Assembly (NCBI GenBank): GCA_001986395.2
Contig: MQVO02000029.1
Location: 1 to 64,000 of the forward strand
DNA from: Irpex lacteus
Taxonomy: Eukaryota > Basidiomycota > Agaricomycetes > Polyporales > Irpicaceae
DNA length: 64,000 bases
Direction: 5' to 3'
Shown here: positions 41,730-52,393 of the stretch, piece after piece
Numbering within the stretch: the stretch's first letter is position 1
Layout: every line of letters starts with the position of its first letter
Notes under the pieces: model-generated
Seen by the model: the letters and a program-made list of their open reading frames with translations, nothing else
Databases searched by the model: none
Told to the model about the DNA's origin: nothing
Program-made: the position numbers and the translations under genes

Positions 41730-44389
41730 TCATGCTGACAGCTGGTCGCTGCTTCTAGAAGCTGAAAGCTTTGGTCCGGATGGTAGTCCTATCGGTCTCC
41801 TCTGCATAGGATTATGTGGACGCGGCGCGGTACCTTCTTTCAAAGCAGCGTCCAGTACAGCAGACACGGCCGGGGATATAGAGACGGGAGCTGGAGCTCC
41901 CTCACCTTCTGGTGACCCCGACGTCGTCCAACCCGTAGGAGAAACTGGGAATGGCGATAGCGCAGACGTGTCCACCACAAGTGCAGGTCTGCCGTCCGTC
42001 AGATACGGTCCTGACTGAGGAGTTCTAGGTGACTCCTTGATGGCCTCAAGACGGCCACGGGGCCCGGTAGTATCCACCGTGAGAGTTCCCGTGGAACCAG
42101 CAGCCTTATGGCCGGGATGTGAGAGGTCTGATAGAGGATGTTAGCTCTCATGAATCCATGATAGACTAAAATCCACTCACTGCCGATGAAAGATGTGATC
42201 TCCATCCCGCCTGTGTTCATCCTGCCACTTGACACCAGAGCGTTCATGTCGCTGTCGCTGATCTCAGACGACGGCACTGACGGCGATACTCGATGCCCAG
42301 GAATGGTCAACATCGGCATGGGCTCCGTCTGAGCCGCCGCTAACAACTGGTCGATCGTCCCAAGCGAGGATTCTGAAGAGGACGGCCCGGAAGATGGTGG
42401 GAGACCTGGAGGACTCTGACGTACGGTCTCCGTGCTCGTGTTCCTGCTCTTCACCGAAGCCATACTGGCACGGCCCCATGGCGGCACGGGGAAGTTGCTC
42501 AGCGACTCAATACTCCTCATCGAAGAAGATGTTCGTCGTGCATCAGTCATGGAGAAAGCGGATAAAGAGCGTCGCGCGCTGGCGGCCTCAGATGGGTCAT
42601 TGGAGAACAACTTCAAGGCTGCGATGGATTTGTCCAGTTCTTCTTGCTGACGAAGCAAGTTGGAGATACCTGACGAACGAGGCGTATCAAAGAACGTGCG
42701 TGGATCGTCTTCCATTGAGGATGGCGGTCTCTCGACCGCGTCAGCGACATTCTGAGCGTTGACAATCCCGTTGAGCCCAAAGATAGGAGACTCCATTCGT
42801 GCCTGCGTATATTGCTGGGTCGGCGGCGGAGCGAGGTCAATGGTCTGGCCTCCACCATCTGAGAAACGGATGCGGGCGGGTTTAGGTATCGTAACTGGCT
42901 CAGGTAGCTTCTGCTCGGTTGTCGCTAGTATGCCCCTAGGGACAGGAGTGAAATTGACCACAGGGTCCGCGTACGTCTGTGGAGGCACCTTGTAGCTCGG
43001 ACTAGGTTCTGACTCCATGGGGCTCTGCTGCTCGTACAGTGCAGGCATCTTCATGTCAAGATCCACAGGTGAGTTTCCTTTTTCTGCCTGGTTTTGCTTC
43101 CAGATAAGGTCATCTCGGTCGCGCTGGTCGTCGCGTTGCGAAGGGCGTCGTCCGATCCAATTAGATAGCCTCAAAGCGTAGGAAGAGCTTTGGCGGTTGA
43201 TCGAAGGACGACGTGAAGCATCTGGGACAAGTTGTCGCTGGAACGCGGCGGTAAGGTCTGTAGAGGGAAGCCTAGGGTGCGGAATAATCAACTCTGGACT
43301 AATGGAGGTACCGGCGGGGATGTTGTTAAAGGACGAAGATCGGTTTCGGCGCTGCTTTACCGAGGGTGCTACCCGAATGTCCCGAAGGTGATAGAACGTG
43401 GAAACCAGTGTGAATAGAATGAGGATGTAGAGTTCGATAGCTTGAAGGAAGCGGCCAAGTACTGTTTCTGAGAAAATGACTGTGGCATATCCTTGTAAGT
43501 AAAGACGTGGTCTGGAAGAGGGAACAAGGTAGAAGACTCACACTGGAGAATATTTGCCAGGGCGATACCAAAGTTGATCAGCAGGGCTAAAAAGACGGGA
43601 AGGTATCGCAGAAGTGTGCCCCTCCACCAAGTCTCCCGAATAGAATCAAGGGCGACCAGATAGATGTTAAGGAATAGTTTGAGCATAAACACGAAAGATA
43701 GGATGATCTGTAATGTTCCTTCAGCGTCGTAGACGGGCCCGTCCATCTTCAGCGGAGTGTCCACGCGATAGAGTGTCTGAAGAGCGACAATGGCAATGAC
43801 GCTGAGTAACACCGTCCATTTGAGCATGTGTCCAAATATTCCCCATCTGTGCCAACTCCCACTATGGACATATGAACCTTCGGATGCTGGGGCAGCAGGT
43901 GGAGGACATGCGACGTAGAGCCAGAACCAGAGGTTGCGAAGGCCAAAGGACAGGGCGTACGAAATTTCGCGGGCTATGGTGAGCGCAAGGTTGGTAGAGT
44001 TTGATAGGTCATCTCCACGACTGATTGCAAGAGCTTCCACAAGGTCGAGGATCGCCGCAGCAAAGGCCAGCCAGACAGATGCGAACAGACAGAACATCAG
44101 CCTGCAATTTGTGTGAGTTGCGGTCAGAGATGGTAGATCAAACGGGATGCGCACCAATTGAACTTGCGCATAACCAAGCAAAAGGTGAACGCTCCCAAAG
44201 CAAATACTCCAACGGTGTAGAACGGGATGTCCGCAAGGATGTATTGGATCTGAGGGATGAGTTAGTATGCGTCTTAAAGTGCGTATGGGGCGATTTACTG
44301 ACCGCCACATCGCTGGTGAGGGGTGTTATGGCAGCTGCAGCACTGGTTGTGGTCTCCGCCCGTGCAGCTATCACGCTTTCAGGTGACAT
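41730..44389 (-). CDS. Seven-span membrane protein with long Ser/Pro-rich cytoplasmic tail
   Basis: Family not recognised. After a short polar N terminus (MSPESVIAARAETTTSAAAA) I count seven hydrophobic segments. They are centred on FYTVGVFAFGAFTFCLVM, MFCLFASVWLAFAAAILDL, ISYALSFGLRNLWFWLYVA, LKWTVLLSVIAIVALQTLY, IILSFVFMLKLFLNIYLVAL, LLRYLPVFLALLINFGIALA and AIELYILILFTLVSTFYHL. A tail of more than 500 residues follows, rich in Ser, Pro and Arg (NRQSSSYALRLSNWIGRRPS, RSLSAFSMTDARRTSSSMRS) with a VRFSDGGG-like phosphorylation context. The topology is that of a fungal GPCR-like receptor, but no class signature is seen, so a receptor role is only inferred. About eight exons; the ATG at 44387-44389 is the first in frame. 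It is divergent from ADE8. Confidence 0.78.
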
Positions 44390-44949
44390 GCCGCGAGGTG
44401 TAATTGGCCTGGGATCGAGCAAGCGTAGTTTTCAAGCCGTGGAACGAGGCTGTTGGGTGAATAGTAAGAGCAGATAGTAATAACGATAAAGTAGGGATGC
44501 AATCCCAGTTGAAAGAAACACGAAACGAAAGGAGCGGTGGTCAAGGAGAAGAAGAGCCACAGGCTTGTTGAGGGCGAACCAGAGGCACCCGTGAAGAAGA
44601 AAGAGGAAGAGAATGAAGTCACTACGCTGCCCGATGGGACGTGAGTTATCACGCAGAGGCAGGAGTGGATGCCAATGGGAGCAGCACCAGGCTGGGCGGG
44701 CTGCGTGGCTGAGGGAGGGGCTCGGAGAGAGGTGTCACGCCAGGAACGGGCTGAACGCAGCCAGCCTGGCGACCGTAAATGGCCTGGTGGAATCTTCTTC
44801 ACCTTCCATATTCACTCGAGCGTCCTGATGGCTTTGTAGACGCTCGTCACCAAGGCGATCGGACAGATCCCATCAAAGATCCGTCCTGTTTTCCAGCCAG
44901 AGATTATCTCGAGTGATGAATTTTATTTATCTACTCAACGACGAGCACC
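44390..44949. other. Divergent promoter region, membrane-protein gene and ADE8
   Basis: About 560 bp lie between divergent start codons. Open frames on either strand are GC-rich but show no conserved motif. Nothing else is identified. Confidence 0.4.
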
Positions 44950-45755
44950 ATGACAGACTCACAACAGCCGACGCCCCGCCGCATCGTAGTCCTCATTTCA
45001 GGCTCAGGTACCGCAAATTCACCCAGATAATTATCTCGTCAACACAGCTCAGCACTCTACTCAAGGATCCAACCTCCAGGCTCTCATCGACGCCCTCAAC
45101 ACGCCCGCTCTCCCCCATGCTCAGATTGTGCTTGTAATCTCCAATAGAAAGGCTGCATATGGCCTGACCCGAGCACAGAACGCAACACCTCCCATCCCTA
45201 CCACTGTACTCGCGCTGCAGCCGTACCTGAAGGCAAATCCTGACAAATCACGTCACGACTATGATGTTGAAGTAGCAAAGCTTGTAGTCAAGGAAAACCC
45301 GGACTTGATTGTGCTGGCTGGGTGGATGCATATCATGAGCGAAGGGTTCCTGAACGTGGTGAACGGCGATGCCCCATATGACGGCGAGCAGAAGGTACAG
45401 AAGCCAATCCCCGTCATCAACCTCCATCCTGCTTTACCCGGAGCATTCGATGGCGCGCATGCTATTGAGCGGGCCTACGAAGCATTCCAGAAGGGCGAAA
45501 TCAAACACTCTGGCGCGATGGTACACAGAGTTGTTCGCGAAGTTGACCGCGGACAACCGGTGATAGTGCAGGAGGTAGAGATCAAGCCAGGAGAGCCTAT
45601 TGAAGCGTACGAAGAACGGTTGCATAAGACGGAGTGGGACATCATCGTCAAAGGTACCGCAAAGATCCTGGACGAGGTTGCTCCCATATCGGTGAGTATA
45701 AGACGGCTTGTGCGAGGAGATCAGTTGCTGAGGACATGCTTGTTTGTTGCAGTAA
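44950..45755 (+). CDS. ADE8: Phosphoribosylglycinamide formyltransferase (GAR transformylase)
   Basis: Third step of purine synthesis, transferring a formyl group from 10-formyl-THF to GAR. Exons 44950-45007, 45066-45691 and the stop in 45753-45755 give 228 residues, a monofunctional enzyme as in fungi. Motifs: RRIVVLISGSGSNLQALIDA (phosphate-binding start), VISNRKAAYGLTRA, DLIVLAGWMHIMSEGFL, and the catalytic Asn/His stretch INLHPALPGAFDGAHAIERA. Next come HSGAMVHRVVREVDRGQPV with the conserved His and Asp, and then EAYEERLHKTEW. The last intron (45692-45752) ends immediately before TAA, so splicing produces the stop. If retained, the frame would run on to 45931 with a non-homologous extension. 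It is divergent from the membrane-protein gene. Confidence 0.94.
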
Positions 45756-46422
45756 CGATTAAATCCTCTCATCCGTGTTTCAAGAGCAATTCATCACGTA
45801 AAAGGCCCGTGTCCCGAGATGAGGGTGACTCCCCTACCGAGGCGTTGGGAGGGGATACCTACCGTCCTTGGCACCCAATGCTATCTTCTCGCACCTCTAT
45901 CCCATGTACTACTGCCCCCAAACTGTTGTAAAGTCTATGATACCCCAGTTGTCCGACGTTAATCAAGTAGCTACAGATGGCTGTGCCGCTGTATACACAC
46001 CTCTGAAACTGCTGGAACTCTGAATAACGAAAAGGACAAAGCAAGAATGACCTGGGCTTGTGTTGATCACGTCAGAGCCACGTGACGCCCGCCATGTGCC
46101 GTCGGCCGGCTGCTGCACCACTTTAGAGCGAGAAAATTCGAGTTTGGGAAATTACTCACTGACATCCATCGTACTCTCCCATCCATCTACGAAAGACTCT
46201 CCCCCGACGCACAGCGCCCTTCCCGCCCCATACCCCGCCTCGACTGCCCGTAAGGCTCAGTAGCCGACACAGCCCGCCTTTCGTTACATACCGGTACTCC
46301 CTTCTTCCGTAATCTCGTTGTAAAACCCTCCGCGCCCGACCAGATCGCACGGTTTCGCCTCATCACAAGCACTTGCCCTTAACTACTCTCCTCAACATCC
46401 GCAACATCCCCCATTTATCGAT
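45756..46422. other. ADE8-eIF4E intergenic region
   Basis: This holds the ADE8 3' UTR and the eIF4E promoter/leader. The leader (about 46150-46420) is strongly C-rich and pyrimidine-rich, as is common upstream of highly expressed fungal genes. No other gene is seen. Confidence 0.4.
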
Positions 46423-47581
46423 ATGGCTTCCACATCCACGCTCCCAGGGCCCGCTCTTCAGGCAGCCAAAGCCGCTCTCACCGCCGCTCTCGCTGAGAAC
46501 CAGGTCAAGCCTACCAACGGTGATGCTACACACGATGAAGAGGAAGGAGAGATCCAGGAGGTAGACATGCAGCAGCAAGCGGAGAACATCCGTACCGTGT
46601 TTAATGACCCAAAGAACTTCAATGTCAAGGTATGCACACATTCTGATTCGATTGCCCGCAAATATGATCGCAAAAATCTGATTGGGTGCCGGATGGTTTT
46701 AGCATCCACTGTTCTCACCTTGGACTCTTTGGTTCGACTCGCCTGCGACCAAGGGTCGCAATCTGCCTCAGACACCGATGACCTCCTTCCCTCAGACGCC
46801 TCTCCCTCAGACCCCCGGTGGGTTGGGTGGTGCGGCGCAAGGCTGGATGGAGGACATCAAGCGTGTCATTAGCTTCGACAGCGTCGAAGAATTCTGGGGG
46901 TAAGCGCATCTTTGCGTTATATCATCCGGCCTTCGCGGTACTGACATGTTGGCATCTGAAGACTGTATAATAACATCGTTCCTCCATCTCAACTGCCTCA
47001 GAAGGCTAATTACTATTTATTCAAGGTAAATGCGCGTTCTGTCGTCGATGATGAACTTTCTAATTCAAATATCATCTACAGGAAGGAATTATCCCTGCCT
47101 GGGAAGATGAAGCGAACAAAAACGGTGGCAAGTGGAGTATCCAACTGCCCAGAGACAAGAACCGTAGCAACATCGACAAGATGTGGCTTTATACGGTATG
47201 GCTTTTACATCTCGGTTTATATATGCTGTCTTAACTTTGTTTGCATAGATGCTTGCAGCGATAGGCGAGACCTGCGACCCCCTTCTGGCTGAAGATGGTG
47301 CCACTTCGCCCCCTCAATCTCTCCTCACTGGCGTTATTGTCTCTATTCGCCCTCAGTTCTACCGAGTATCCATCTGGACACGCACTGCGCCTTCCGGAAA
47401 CGGCACGCCAGAAGACGACAAACTGCGCGAACGGATAGAGGCGATCGGCAGGCATTTCAAGACCTCCGTCTTGGGATATGCTGATGCCCAGAAGCTCGCG
47501 GGACCGTTGGCGACCGAGGTCGAGTTCTTGTCGCACAAGGACTCGGAGAAGAAGAAATCTGCGAAGAAGATTATCGTCTGA
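46423..47581 (+). CDS. EIF4E: Translation initiation factor eIF4E (mRNA cap-binding protein)
   Basis: Binds the 7-methylguanosine cap in the eIF4F complex. The disordered N terminus is acidic (DATHDEEEGEIQEVDMQQQA). The core begins HPLYSPWTLWFDSPATKG; here the conserved HPL..WTLWF Trp residues are visible. It continues with VISFDSVEEFWGLYNNIVPP, YYLFKEGIIPAWEDEANKNG and GKWSIQLPRDKNRSNIDKMW, with the cap-stacking Trp residues in place. LLAEDGATSPPQSLLTGVIV, VSIWTRTAPS and the end HKDSEKKKSAKKIIV follow. An unusual insertion sits between NLPQTPMTSFPQTPLPQTPG and the WMEDIKRVISF helix, carrying three PQTP units. Five or six exons; the start at 46423 is the first in-frame ATG. Identification is secure. 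Confidence 0.95.
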
Positions 47582-47972
47582 AGAGATGTGGTGTATGTTT
47601 ACTGATATATGTTCTCGCGGAGGTCCGTTGTATCATTGGTGTATAGTTGCAGACGGTCGCGGCAAAGTTGCTATTGCTTTCATTGCTTTGTGAAGCCTTT
47701 TCTTCTTACTTATGTCGTAACATTCCTATTGTCGCATTTAATACCCCATTGTTCGACGTATATACTTGACTTGCCCTTGCGAAATGGCCAGTGAGTATGG
47801 CGACGACGATCACAGACTTGGCGCTGTGCGTTCCAGTACACCTGCGGTGAGGCGATGACGTAGATAGGCACTGCTTGTATGCTGCGGGCGCCCAAACCAA
47901 TCTCCAGAAAACATATAGAGGAGTCCGTGGAGGAGCCACCCAACCTCATTCCCATCTTTTACTCTTACCACC
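47582..47972. other. eIF4E-PIL1 intergenic region
   Basis: These 391 bp hold the eIF4E 3' UTR and the PIL1 promoter. A weak TATA-like ACATATAG lies near 47910, about 60 bp before the PIL1 start. Nothing else is seen. Confidence 0.4.
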
Positions 47973-49841
47973 ATGTCAGGCCTGTTTGAATCTCTCAAAG
48001 GGAAAGTGCAGTCGGCAACTAACCAGCTCTCGGGCTCTCTCAATCGTCCCGAGTCTCCCCAAGGCCAGCAGTCGGGTGGCCTGTCGGGATTGACAAAGTC
48101 GCATGCGTTTGAGTCGCTGCACCACCAACTGCGCACATTCCAGCAACAGTATTCGTAAGTAACCAATTGCCTTCAACTCAGCGACTTCAAGAGCTGATAG
48201 GGTGTTCTTTGGTTGTTACAGGAGTTCTACTACGCCCGTTCAGAAGATTATAACGGCAACAAAGGGCATTGCGATCGATTTCGATAACGTGTCGCGCGAC
48301 TCTCAGACGCACAGCAAAGAGCTGTATCTCTGGGGCCAAGCTGAGGCCGACGATCTCAAGGATGGTAAGCAGCGCAGCTGCTTTTGATTATAAGCGTCTT
48401 GCTCATAAACATTCGAATATAGTCACCGATCGGCTGGCGTGGCTGAGTTACGTACAAGGATCGTTGACTGCTCAAGTAGCTTCGAAGATCAACTCGTCTC
48501 GTACCGCGTTCAAGCATCTTCGCGATGCTGAGAACGCTTTGGCGCCTCGACGCAATATCCGTATCGGATTGGAGAATCAAATTGGCCGCATTGAGCATGA
48601 GCAACGAAAGGATCAGCAGGCTAGGTTACAAGAGCTCAAGGCACAGCTTCGAATGAACGAGGAAGAGGATTCTGTCGCTGAGAAAGACATTGAAATCCTA
48701 AAGCGCAAAGCGGTCCGTGAGACTGAACAAGAGAAATGGGAAGCTATTCGCGAGGTAAATTGAACTGATTATTATATGAGAATACACACTAATAGTCTTG
48801 TCGCAGTACGCCGAGAAACTGTCAATGGTAGCACAAGCTGCACTATCCGTCGTTCCAGCTCTGCCGCCTATTCCTCCGACTAAGGCCTCTCCCTATCAAG
48901 GAGAGCAAACCACAGCCGCCGTCAGAGCATCTTTGCAGAAGGCGCTAGATGGCTACACACCTGGAAACGTCAGTCTGATTGTCGCAGCCCCTGCAGGCGG
49001 GGACTTGAAGCACACTCGCTCGTTCGGCGTCACTCATGCGCAAGAGCTGTCACGCATTGGCAGTACACAAGAGCCATCAGTGACCGGAAATATCCCCATA
49101 ACACCTCCTCCAACGACTGCTACCGCCCCTCCTCCCCAGACGTCTCATTTCCCTCAGCAGCCCCAGCTATCTCCTTCTGCTTCACCAGTTGTTCTCCCCC
49201 ACCCCTCCGGGTCCCCGTTGGCATCAACGAAGCCCATCCCAATTGCTACACAATCTCCGCCTCCTAGCTCGTTCCCACTCAGTAGCAACCAGTCTCCTCC
49301 TCTGAATCCAGCCAACTTGAATCAAGCACCTGCTCCCATCCCTCCTATCAGCGGTAGCGCGTCGGCGACTACCTCACCTGTGGTGGCACCGGACCCCGCT
49401 GATCCTTCGACCAAGGTACCTTCTGTCACTCCAACGGTAGCGGAGACTGGTGTGCCGAAGGTTGCTGGGCCCGAAGGTCCGGGACCAGCAACCGGATCTT
49501 TGCTGGATAAGAACGCTCCCGAGTCTCCCAAGCCTACCAACCCATTCGCGTCACCGGTGTTCTCTCAACCTCCCAGCGCCACTGCTACTACAGCCCCGAA
49601 GTTCGAGAGTGCTGAAGAGGAGAAGAAGCGTCTTGAGCGCGAAGAGCGCGAGAAGATCTTGCATGGCGAGGGTGGAAGTACATCCACTGCTCAGGCGGGT
49701 TCCCCTCACTACGAGAGCGCAGAGGAAGAGAAGAAGCGGCTAGAAAGAGAGGAGAGGGAGAGGATTCTTCGTGAGGGAGGAAGTGATGCGAACAAGCCCA
49801 ATGGAAAGGACGAGGACTTGCCACCGTACCAGGAGTTCTAA
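47973..49841 (+). CDS. PIL1: Eisosome core component PIL1/LSP1-like BAR protein
   Basis: Banana-shaped BAR-domain protein that builds eisosomes, furrow-like plasma-membrane domains. The N terminus MSGLFESLKGKVQSATNQL is followed by the conserved linker to LTKSHAFESLHHQLRTFQQQ and the BAR helices TPVQKIITATKGIAIDFDNV, ELYLWGQAEADDLKD, VTDRLAWLSYVQGSLTAQVA, SRTAFKHLRDAENALAPRRN and GLENQIGRIEHEQRKDQQAR. An unusually long Pro/Ser/Thr-rich C-terminal region follows (about 48890-49580), then two copies of ESAEEEKKRLEREERE near the end. It terminates DLPPYQEF. Four exons fit. The BAR part matches Pil1/Lsp1; the tail is far longer than in yeast Pil1, as in many basidiomycete homologues. Confidence 0.91.
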
Positions 49842-50319
49842 GCCATAGTGATTCTTGAACTGATGAAATCTAGAATGCTAAATGTACAGTAAGTACGTAT
49901 GACTGCGATGGACTGGACTTTCTGTAGCCGCGAATTTTTGTAACGATACCCTGAAATACTTATGCTAAAATGATGGACATTATTTCATGAACATACTGAA
50001 ACCTGTATGTAGATATATGTTACAGCCTGCAGCCGAGTGAGAAACTCACTCAATAAAGTCTCTCACAACCTTGAAAGCTTGAAGTGGCCGGCCCACAATC
50101 GTGAATCTAGGCGCTGGCCTTGTGGCGTTGCTGTCACTAACGCTCGCTCGAGTTGTCCGGGGTCCTGCCAGTGTATCCGTCGATTTTCTGCCAGTGGTTT
50201 GACTCGTACTGAGTTAACCGTCACAGGTAAGGTCGCCAACATGCGTATTGATAACCTTTTTAACTCATTTGTCTGTACTGTAATAGCGTCAGGGGCTGTA
50301 CACTGCTGTATATGTGTAG
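49842..50319. other. PIL1-TRM44 intergenic region
   Basis: PIL1 3' UTR (AT-rich to about 50020), then the promoter of the next gene. A plus-strand open frame (50037-50372) overlaps the TRM44 start and has no homology signal. I see nothing else. Confidence 0.4.
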
Positions 50320-52100
50320 ATGGCACAACCTACGCGGCCTCGTTACGACCCGATCACATGGAATGTAACTGATCCTAATGCCGCTGCGTCCCTCCAGAAT
50401 CAAGAAAGCACTGATACAAATATATGGCATCCACTCATACATTGCTATGCACATTTTCCTGTGGAACTGGTACGCTTGGTTCCCATGGCCATGTCAATAT
50501 TCAATTGACATCGGCGCCCAGTAGTTCGAGCTGGCGATCTCAGAGCTCATTCATCACCCCGAGTACAATTCTACCCTAATCCTACGCTCAGAGACTGTTT
50601 CAGAGTCCGACACCGACATACCGCCTGCGGCTCCACGGTTAAAGGAACATATTCCACTGCGGACTATCCACCGCAAGCTCTTACCTAGACGTCCGGGTCG
50701 CGATGCCGGACTCGAACAACATTGCACGATGTATGCGTCGAGCTCAGAGAATGAAGACCAGAGTATGTCTGTTGTACTTGTACTGACACCCATAGTAAAT
50801 CCTGGGTCGTCGCTGCCGTATTATCATCCGGCGGTATCTCATCTGGCCTTCCGATACATCCAAGGAGCCTCTCCTCGCCTTCAAATCGAAGTCGTACCTC
50901 TTCCAGGTACATCAATAGATGTTAGTTCGAGATTATATCGAACCTCACTCGCTCTTCTGGAAACCCTCCATCGTTATGGCTATGGCGTAATGACGAAGTA
51001 CAAGAAGCGAGTTATCCATGATCGGCTGGTGCCAAGGGAGATTTACCAAGACGTCTATCTTCTTATGCGGGAGAGACACGGACATCTGGTAAATGAATGG
51101 CACGAGTCTACTGACCCTCTGAAGCATGTCTTCGAGGTAAGCTAGTTAAATCTGTGAAATATGTCAGCGTTAAACTCTTTGTTCATAGGATGTAGGAATC
51201 GCAACGTACCTGATGTTATTGTGGAAAGACATGTACGGACCGACATACCAGGTGTCCACGAATGGTATCCTCTCTCTACAGACTGGCTCAGAGCCGCCAT
51301 GGACATTATGGCCTCGCCCTCCGGGAGGCTTTGTTGATCTTGGGTGAGCGGCTTTTGTAACTCAAGTCGATCAAATTTACTAACAGCTATTGTCAGATGT
51401 GGCAATGGCCTTCTAACACATATCTTAGTCGCCGAAGGCTATATTGGCAACGGAATTGACGTCAGAGCGCGTGCTTCCTGGTCACACTATCCGGAAGCCA
51501 CGCAAGCTCATTTGCACGTCGAAGCACTAGACCCCACGACATTCCTCGAATCGCCCAACGTACATCCATACCTGTTGCCTGGTGCATTTCTGATAGGAAA
51601 CCACGCTGACGAGCTGACACCATGGGTCCCGGTACTTTCAACTCTCTCCAATGCGTCTGGATACTTATCGATTCCATGTTGCGCGTGGACGTTCGACTCC
51701 CGGTTCGAGCGGTCTAGACATCCGCCATTCCCTATCCCCACTCCGAAGGAGGAATTTGAGGAGTCTCTGTACCTGGGAGGAGACGGCAGCAATAGTAGCG
51801 CATACTCCCAATATCGCATCTGGCTCGCCTCCTTGAGTTTGCATTGCGGGTGGATGATCGAGTCAGAGACGTTGAGGATACCGAGCACGCGGAATTGGGC
51901 ACTGATAGGTATGATTGCATGTTTGTACCTATGAGTCTGCGCTGACGTACCCATTACGCGTAATAGGGAGAACACATGCGTGGAGTTCGCCCGAAGAAGA
52001 GAACGCTGCACGAGACAATGTCGCGGAGATTGTGAGAAACGTGCAGGACAGGGGTATATTCAAGACGAGGCGGCCTGAGGGGAAAGCCGGGGAGCACTGA
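50320..52100 (+). CDS. TRM44: tRNA (uracil-2'-O-)-methyltransferase Trm44
   Basis: SAM-dependent enzyme methylating the 2'-O of U44 in certain serine tRNAs. The N-terminal region contains WNVTDPNAAASLQNQES and IPLRTIHRKLLPRRPGRDAG, the latter a strong marker of this family. YKKRVIHDRLVPREIYQDVY and DPLKHVFEDVGIATYLMLLW precede the methyltransferase core. The SAM-binding motif is FVDLGCGNGLLTHILVAEGY, split by an intron inside LGC, followed by GIDVRARASWSHYP. GAFLIGNHADELTPWVPVLS and YLSIPCCAWTFDSRFERSRH are further conserved blocks, with a late NWALIGRTHAW motif. About five exons fit; the C terminus is basic. Start ATG at 50320, stop at 52098-52100. Identification is strong. Confidence 0.93.
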
Positions 52101-52393
52101 CAAAAGACCTCTGTGTAGGACACTTTGAGTTTATCGAGTGTGACATGATGCTTCGAGAGTTGTTCACAATTGGATTGGTCGGGTGACCAGTGAGTAGAAA
52201 GTTGCCGAATGCTGCCTTCTCGTGTGCTGTAGCAACGGATCAAAGTGATCGTTGATCGGACGTGTGCTAGTAAATTGGCGTCTGTGAACGCATTGTTGGT
52301 TCGAGTCTTTTGAACTGCTCTGCCATGTCCCCCTTGAGTGCCTTCTCTTGACCTTACTTTCTTCTTTGTTTCTCTTATCCACGAAGCCTGATT

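Noticed and set aside
52290..52320. tRNA B-box-like GGTTCGAGTC
   Set aside because: Flanking bases do not pair as a T-arm and no A-box or acceptor stem is present.
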